Below are positions 6,880 to 10,884 of a stretch of DNA of 10,884 nt, piece after piece (position 1 is the first letter of the stretch; each line of letters starts with the position of its first letter). A model generated the notes under the pieces. That model saw only the letters and a program-made list of their open reading frames with translations. It ran no database searches and was not told the DNA's origin. The translations under genes were made by a program, and so were the position numbers. The DNA comes from Nitrospiraceae bacterium (lineage in GTDB: Bacteria > Nitrospirota > Nitrospiria > Nitrospirales > Nitrospiraceae): the NCBI GenBank assembly GCA_005800255.1, contig SYGW01000013.1, forward strand, positions 1 through 10,884. The letters are read 5' to 3'.

Positions 6880-6901
6880 GATTCCGTGTAGCTTATCCTC
6901 T

Positions 6902-7267
6902 ATGAAGATTTGTCCAGCCTGTCGACGCGAACTTCCGGAGATCAGCCGCTACTGCACCCAATGCGGCCAACGGCTTCATGCCGACCACGTTGAGCCCTCT
7001 CCGCCGCCAACGGCGCCAGCTGAGCCGCAAGCGGATCAGCTGAATCTCCACTGTATTTACGGCATGATAGTGGCCCTGTGCCTCGCCCTCCTCTTCCCGC
7101 CCTGGGAAACGCCCCCCTCACAACCGCCTGAGTTTCTCGGCATGCATTTCGTCCTCGCGCCACCCACACCGGACGCTATCGTCAGCCGATTGCTGCTCAC
7201 GATCGAGCTCGTCACCATCGCCATCGCCGGCCTTTACGGCTCATTCTTCTTTCGAAGCAAATCCTAG
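6902..7267 (+). CDS. zinc-ribbon protein with two C-terminal membrane helices, function unknown
   Basis: A 121-residue protein in three parts. Residues 1-25 form a double-CxxC zinc ribbon (MKICPAC with C4/C7, CTQCGQRL with C18/C21), a common N-terminal tag of bacterial membrane proteins. Residues 29-47 are a proline/alanine-rich linker. The rest has a hydrophobic helix at about 52-66, a short loop with LFPPWE and PPEFLGMHFVLAPP, and a second helix at about 96-116 ending in a basic tail. The loop pattern, FPPW followed by a G-x-H-F/PP segment, recalls a widespread family of small hypothetical membrane proteins, which gives no function. I prefer the ATG at 6902 to 6878 because the ribbon starts immediately; no clear Shine-Dalgarno site is seen for either. 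It stands alone, flanked by the two inverted repeat copies, and is convergent with truD. Confidence 0.75.
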   Translation: MKICPACRRELPEISRYCTQCGQRLHADHVEPSPPPTAPAEPQADQLNLHCIYGMIVALCLALLFPPWETPPSQPPEFLGMHFVLAPPTPDAIVSRLLLTIELVTIAIAGLYGSFFFRSKS

Positions 7268-7403
7268 ATTCGAGTCGAAACGTCGGCAAGTCGTCACGTC
7301 ATCAGGCCCTCTCCCAAACTTGCAGACGTTTAGGCTTGACGGTGCTATGACTCTCTAACCCCGCGCCGCGCGACAGGATCCCCTCACTCATATCCACAAC
7401 CTG
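7268..7403. other. intergenic stretch with no recognised feature
   Basis: Between the end of the zinc-ribbon gene and repeat copy 2 I find no gene, tRNA or convincing terminator. The only structure is a 5-bp palindrome TTCGA-G-TCGAA (7269-7279) just after the stop codon, too short to call a terminator. Confidence 0.5.
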
Positions 7404-7535
7404 GCAGGCTACTCAAAATGCTCCGACAGCAAGGCCGCAGGCGATGACAAGGCCAGAGGCGTACCCTTGCGGTATGGTATGTCGAGGACCTTGTCGAGCC
7501 GAGAGCGAAACTAGCGGGCATTTGGAGCAGCCTGC
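7404..7535 (+). repeat. dispersed palindromic repeat, copy 2, with imperfect terminal inverted repeats
   Basis: About 132 bases. The ends are related inverted repeats: GCAGGCTACTCAAAATGC at the left, and GCAGGCTGCTCCAAATGC when the right end is read on the other strand (16 of 18 identical). Internal blocks CAGCAAGGCCGCAG (7427-7440) and GAGGCGTACCCTTG (7456-7469) are identical to copy 1. The central hairpin survives as CGTACC (7460-7465) with GGTATG (7471-7476), one G-U pair replacing G-C. The last base is the final base of the truD stop codon on the opposite strand. No transposase or frame of its own, so it looks like a non-autonomous element or a terminator-like repeat. Confidence 0.75.
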
Positions 7536-8560
7536 TACTCGGTCTTCATCAACTCCCGCAAAATATTTGTCGCATAGGCGCCGGGCGGCAGCGAAAAAGA
7601 CAGTGTCAGCACGGTCCCGTCCAAGCTCCAGTCCAAATCGGCCAGGGAGGTTCGGAGCGAACGGCGCTCACCGCGAAACCCGCAGGCCTGCGCCGCTTCC
7701 GTGAGACCCTCCGGCGTGGCCCCGCTCTCAAAAACCACGGCCCGTTCGATCTCGCCCTGTTCTCCTCCGGCCCACGACACCCGCGACCCAAACAAAATTC
7801 CGGTCGGACTGATCTCGAACCGGTCGGCCCGAGGCTGTTCAATCGCGGCATCCTCAACCAGAAAACAAGCGCCATTCTCCATCTTCATGGCCCAGTCACC
7901 CACCAGGATGCGATCGATCCGATCCAACCGTCTGGCCAGCATGGCATTGAAAAAATACGACTGGTAGGCATTGAGATACCACATGCGCTTGGACCGACTT
8001 AGCTTGTTGCGACAGGCTGGGTCCGCCAGCAATTCGGCTCCCGTCTGGTAGTTCATGCCGCTCCGTCCCTGCCGTTGCGGACCGAAGTAGTTCGGCACAC
8101 CCCGTCGTACCAAGAGGTCCAAGACCTGAGGCACCGTTTCGCGTGCATGGAGGGCGACATCCCGGATCACCAGCCGGAAGTGATTGCCTGCATGATGCCC
8201 GGTCCGCAATCGATTGCGATGCCGGCCCAACACCTCCACCGACAACAGTTGCTCATCCACTTTCAATCGATCCAACCGGTCCGGCATAATCCCCAGCAGC
8301 GAAATCATCTGCGTCGTCACGGCCCTGGCGTCTTTAAGGCCAGCCACACCGATCGCTTGCGCTTTCACCCCCAAGGCCGAAGAGAGTCGCAGGACGAGAT
8401 CCGACGTTGACAGCAGCCGTTTTTTGATCTTGAGATAGAGATGCTCCCCCTCCCCGCAAGGGAGATAAAGCGGTCGTTCCTCAACTTGGAAGTCTTCCGG
8501 AAGCGTCCGCATCTGTCCGCCGATGCCCGGCAGTTCTGCGGTCAAAAATGGCATGGTCAT
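7535..8560 (-). CDS. truD: tRNA pseudouridine(13) synthase TruD
   Basis: Family role: isomerises U13 in the D-arm of tRNA (in E. coli tRNA-Glu) to pseudouridine. Length 341 is normal (E. coli 349). Signatures: LPEDFQVEE at 20-28, the catalytic motif GLKDARAVTTQ at 74-84 with the nucleophilic Asp77, NRLRTGHHAGNHFRL at 116-130, GVPNYFGPQRQG at 154-165 and the C-terminal SLPPGAYATNILREL at 323-337. All active-site elements are intact. The ATG at 8560 or the ATG six bases later are both possible; an AAGGGG-type site lies about 12 bases upstream. It is divergent from the EF-hand-like gene with an 80-base gap. Its TAG stop (7537-7535) overlaps the end of repeat copy 2 by one base. Confidence 0.97.
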   Translation of the reverse strand: MTMPFLTAELPGIGGQMRTLPEDFQVEERPLYLPCGEGEHLYLKIKKRLLSTSDLVLRLSSALGVKAQAIGVAGLKDARAVTTQMISLLGIMPDRLDRLKVDEQLLSVEVLGRHRNRLRTGHHAGNHFRLVIRDVALHARETVPQVLDLLVRRGVPNYFGPQRQGRSGMNYQTGAELLADPACRNKLSRSKRMWYLNAYQSYFFNAMLARRLDRIDRILVGDWAMKMENGACFLVEDAAIEQPRADRFEISPTGILFGSRVSWAGGEQGEIERAVVFESGATPEGLTEAAQACGFRGERRSLRTSLADLDWSLDGTVLTLSFSLPPGAYATNILRELMKTE

Positions 8561-8628
8561 GGTGTCACAAGCCCCTTCTTCATTCGCGCGCGATCTCCCT
8601 TACCCCTCGCTCAACATCGATGGGGCGC

Positions 8629-8643
8629 AAGGAGACTCGCATG
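8629..8643 (+). promoter_or_regulatory. ribosome binding site deciding the start of the EF-hand-like gene
   Basis: AAGGAGA (8629-8635), five bases, ATG (8641-8643). This is the strongest Shine-Dalgarno match in the window and rules in favour of 8641 over an in-frame ATG at 8548 that would lie inside truD. Confidence 0.75.
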
Positions 8644-9330
8644 GTATACTTTCCTATGTCTGTTTACCCGGCCTCCAACTTCACAACCGGTCCAATAAAT
8701 CATCTTCGATTGATCCACCGAGCGACCGTCCGGCTGGTGACGGCAGGGCTCGCCGTCACCCTTCTGCTGATGGCGATCTTCCCAGGCGACTCGTCAAGCA
8801 AAGAGAACCGGATCTTTGAGCAGTTTACCCGCCACATCGGCCGGCAGATCCATAAAGACAAGCAGGCCTTTGCGCAAGCGAGTGGCTGCGTGACCTGGTT
8901 CTACCACAAAGCGAAAACACCGCCACCCCCCACTGCCCAAGGAATCAGCTGGCAAACCACAGCCCAGCCGGAAGTGGATTGTCCCCGCGCCTACCCTGGC
9001 GGAATGGATGAAGCGCGAGACGACTTTTCCAAGACCCAGTCCCTGCTCTCCGTCAGTCTGACCTTCTATGAATTCGCCCTGGTCGCAGACCGGAATGACG
9101 ATGCGGTCTATAGCCACACGGAGCTTCAAGATCTCTTCCGGACCCTCGCCCTCCCCTACAATGACAGGGACCAGGCCCAGACACAGGTCGCATCACTAAC
9201 GGAGCGCTTCGACAGCTGGTACCGCAGCCGCAATATGGATGCCTTGATGCAGGGGATGAGCGACCTCTATGAGCGGGGCTATCGCGTCACCCCCTCCGAT
9301 CGCGCCGAACTAAATCGGGTGATGGGATAA
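8641..9330 (+). CDS. single-span membrane-anchored protein with an EF-hand-like loop, function unknown
   Basis: A 229-residue protein I cannot assign to a named family. Residues 1-27 are N-terminal and partly basic, 28-47 form one hydrophobic helix (TVRLVTAGLAVTLLLMAIF), and the remaining 180 residues are hydrophilic and probably periplasmic. The soluble part holds two cysteines (C83, C114), a proline run (PPPP, 94-97), and at 150-161 the loop DRNDDAVYSHTE. This fits the EF-hand spacing D-x-N-x-D with S at position 9 and E at position 12, but has A where glycine is usual at position 6. A helix (LTFYEFALVA) precedes the loop and another (LQDLFRTLAL) follows, as in real EF hands. Calcium binding is therefore plausible but inferred. 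The protein ends in charged helical segments. The phosphoesterase frame follows closely, suggesting a shared transcript. Confidence 0.8.
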   Translation: MVYFPMSVYPASNFTTGPINHLRLIHRATVRLVTAGLAVTLLLMAIFPGDSSSKENRIFEQFTRHIGRQIHKDKQAFAQASGCVTWFYHKAKTPPPPTAQGISWQTTAQPEVDCPRAYPGGMDEARDDFSKTQSLLSVSLTFYEFALVADRNDDAVYSHTELQDLFRTLALPYNDRDQAQTQVASLTERFDSWYRSRNMDALMQGMSDLYERGYRVTPSDRAELNRVMG

Positions 9331-9416
9331 GACCCCGCCAACGACCCTGGGCCGATCGTGCCCGTGCCTTCATCGGACATTCTCTGAGCAAGCCCCTCTA
9401 TCGGCTCTTCAGTCTC

Positions 9417-10180
9417 GTGCCCCACTGGGGAATCGGGCTGTCAGGACATGACGCTTCCCGGCTCACCTATGAACATAGTCCCCTAGCCGGCAAGCGGGCC
9501 GTCCACCTAAGCGACCTCCATCTCGACCACTATCAGCCGCGCCACAATCTCATTGTCGCAGCCGTCGGCGAACTCCGCCCTGACTGGATCTTCATCACCG
9601 GCGACCTGCTCAACGTGCCGGATGGACTGCCCCATATGTTTCGCTTTCTTGCCGGCCTGTGCGAGGTGGCGCCAGTCTTCATTACCCTGGGCAACCATGA
9701 CCATTACAGCGGCGTACCGATCGATCACTACGCCGAACTCGCCGATCGCCACAAGATCACCCTCTTGATCAATCAGGCCACCTTCATTCAAACAGACGGG
9801 GGGAGCTCGCCATCGTCGGCGTCGACGATCCCTCGCTGCATCGGGCCGACTTGAGTTGTCTACCCGCGCGCGCTGACAACCGCTTCACCCTTCTACTGGC
9901 CCATGCGTCCAACATCCTCGAGCAATTGAAAGACCACCATGTTGTCGATCTGATCCTGTGCGGCCATAGCCACGGGGGCCAATGCCGCATCCCCGGCGTG
10001 CCGATGATCTGGCTCCCGCCAGGCTGCAGCGGACGGATCGATGGACATCACGGAGCGCCGGGCCGCCGACTCTATGTCAATCGCGGGCTCGGCTGGTCAT
10101 TTCTTCCCTTGCGGTGGAATTGCGCACCGGAGATCGCCTGCATCGAATGGGTCGACGAACAGGCGGAACCAGAAGACTGA
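9417..10180 (+). pseudogene. calcineurin-like metallophosphoesterase with a frameshift at a six-G run
   Basis: Two frames together encode one metallophosphoesterase of about 254 residues, similar to the membrane-associated YkuE/YaeI type. The first frame (9417-9854) carries the metal-site motifs SDLHLD (residues 32-37), TGDLL (61-65) and GNHDH (92-96). The second frame, ending at 10180, carries LLLAHAS and GHSHGGQ plus the C-terminal YVNRGLG. Neither half alone has a full dinuclear metal site. The switch is needed near GACGGGGGGAGC: in the -1 frame the text continues GELAIVGVDDPSL, typical of the family, whereas the first frame runs into SSPSSAS and stops at 9854. One missing G in the run 9798-9803 would explain it. 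The start is uncertain: GTG at 9417 is used, but the same frame is open back to 9273 and family-like sequence (KPLYRLFSLVPHWG) begins earlier, with CTG at 9384 as an option. Whether this is a true pseudogene, a sequencing indel, or slippage cannot be told here. Confidence 0.88.
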
Positions 10181-10183
10181 AGG

Positions 10184-10813
10184 CTACTTGATCCGCTCCA
10201 GCGCCTCTCGCGATCGGCTTCTGACCGTTTGATCCCAATCATCTTTCATGACCACCGTCAACTTTTCCTTCGCCTCGCTGGCGCGCAGCCGCCCCAACCC
10301 CAGGGCCGCGCTGGAACGCACATAGGCATGGTCGTCCTCCAGCGCCTTCAACAACATGGGCACGACGGTCTTATCGTTCAAGACGCCCAGGTGGCTGGCG
10401 GCCATCCCGCGAATCCGGTGCTGCTTGTCGTCCAGCGCCCGCTGCAAGGTCGTAGCAAAAAGATCGCGCAATGCGGGAATCACCGGCTCCAACCCTTTGG
10501 CTTGATACTCATTCACTTCGATCAGCGCAAAGGCGATCTCCAGTTTCTTGTCCCGCCCCTTCGCCTGCTCAAACAAGGCTAACAGCGTTGCCCGATCGCG
10601 CCGTTTCGCCAATTGGCGCTTGATCGCCCGAACCAGCACCGATAGGCCTGCCACGATCACCAACCCGGCAAATGCCATGGGAATGGCTTGATCGATCACA
10701 TATTCCTGCGTCTCCAGCAGGAGACGCTTCCAGACCCACACGCAAGTGATAATCAATCCAATGAGGACCACGAGAGCGGTCGGATTGGTCCGTCCTGATT
10801 CGTTTCGTCGCAT
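10184..10813 (-). CDS. membrane-anchored HEAT-repeat protein, function unknown
   Basis: A 209-residue protein from the ATG at 10813. Two hydrophobic helices (about 12-29 and 46-63) are followed by a very basic stretch (RAIKRQLAKRRDR) that should face the cytoplasm, then a helical domain. The last third shows HEAT/PBS-lyase-like repeats: HRIRGMAASHLGVLND near 132-147, AYVRSSAALGLGRLRAS near 163-179 and QTVRSRSREALERI near 195-208, each with the V/I-R-x-x-A core. Such domains usually mediate protein contacts; no partner is evident. An in-frame TTG at 10852 exists and the frame stays open to the window edge, so a longer N-terminus, proline-rich and non-membrane, cannot be excluded. The gene is convergent with the phosphoesterase, with only three bases between the two stop codons and no terminator visible. 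Confidence 0.78.
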   Translation of the reverse strand: MRRNESGRTNPTALVVLIGLIITCVWVWKRLLLETQEYVIDQAIPMAFAGLVIVAGLSVLVRAIKRQLAKRRDRATLLALFEQAKGRDKKLEIAFALIEVNEYQAKGLEPVIPALRDLFATTLQRALDDKQHRIRGMAASHLGVLNDKTVVPMLLKALEDDHAYVRSSAALGLGRLRASEAKEKLTVVMKDDWDQTVRSRSREALERIK

Positions 10814-10884
10814 AGAACCTGCATCATAGGGAGGCAACCGTTGCCCCGTCAACGGAGGAGCGGCAGGGGCCCGGCTCTCCGGCC

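Larger units (their letters stand above)
6591..6901. other. divergent intergenic region between gpsA and the zinc-ribbon gene
   Basis: This stretch of about 310 bases holds no convincing gene. From left to right it contains the gpsA leader, the gpsA promoter (6644-6673), repeat copy 1 (about 6668-6788), an unremarkable segment (6789-6850), and a weak plus-strand promoter candidate (6851-6879). An open frame at 6601-6849 runs through the repeat and has no protein-like features. Confidence 0.6.

Noticed and set aside
7268..7403. tRNA or small RNA gene in the spacer
   Set aside because: No T-arm GGTTCGA-type box, cloverleaf or strong stem with U-tract seen on either strand.
6668..7535. Composite transposon or complete insertion sequence
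   Set aside because: There is no transposase frame and the repeats are short and diverged; only a non-autonomous element can be supported.
7444..7704. 86-codon plus-strand open frame at the end of truD
   Set aside because: It begins inside repeat copy 2 and continues antisense to truD; no support as a gene.
1..10884. CRISPR array, toxin-antitoxin pair, or defence island
   Set aside because: No regularly spaced direct repeats, and no paired small genes with toxin or antitoxin motifs; the genes are mostly housekeeping.

Overview
The window is about 10.9 kb of GC-rich, densely packed chromosomal DNA from a bacterium. Gene content (rsmA, pdxA, gpsA, truD, nickel-pincer cofactor genes larB and larC) and a repeat whose core I remember from Nitrospira intergenic regions suggest a Nitrospira-like member of Nitrospirota. 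That assignment is inference from memory, not a search result.

Layout. From 4025 down to 1, on the minus strand, five genes form a tight probable operon: larC, a Na+/Ca2+-type antiporter (ATGA overlap with larC), pdxA (21 bp later), a small helical protein of unknown function, and rsmA, which runs off the left edge. Positions 4196-4747 hold a plus-strand exported protein with a FlgD-Ig-like C-terminus, lying between larC and larB. It is convergent with larB, and a 12-bp inverted repeat sits in the junction. From 6590 to 4819, on the minus strand, gpsA and larB overlap by ATGA and appear to be driven by a perfect-consensus sigma70-type promoter at 6644-6673.

From 6668 to 7535 two diverged copies of one palindrome-rich repeat, in opposite orientation, flank a small zinc-ribbon/two-helix membrane protein. 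The second copy has imperfect terminal inverted repeats and ends on the stop codon of truD (minus strand, 8560-7535). At 8641-9330 is a single-span membrane protein with an EF-hand-like loop. It is followed by a calcineurin-like metallophosphoesterase whose frame is broken at a run of six G residues (9798-9803). The window closes with a convergent minus-strand membrane protein bearing HEAT-like repeats.

Functionally most genes are housekeeping: rRNA and tRNA modification, pyridoxal phosphate synthesis and phospholipid precursor supply. The less ordinary parts are the split larB/larC pair without larA or larE in view, the coupling of larC to a cation antiporter, the inverted repeat pair, and the phosphoesterase frameshift. 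I see no defence system, CRISPR array, transposase, tRNA or rRNA, and no convincing wholly new multi-gene system.
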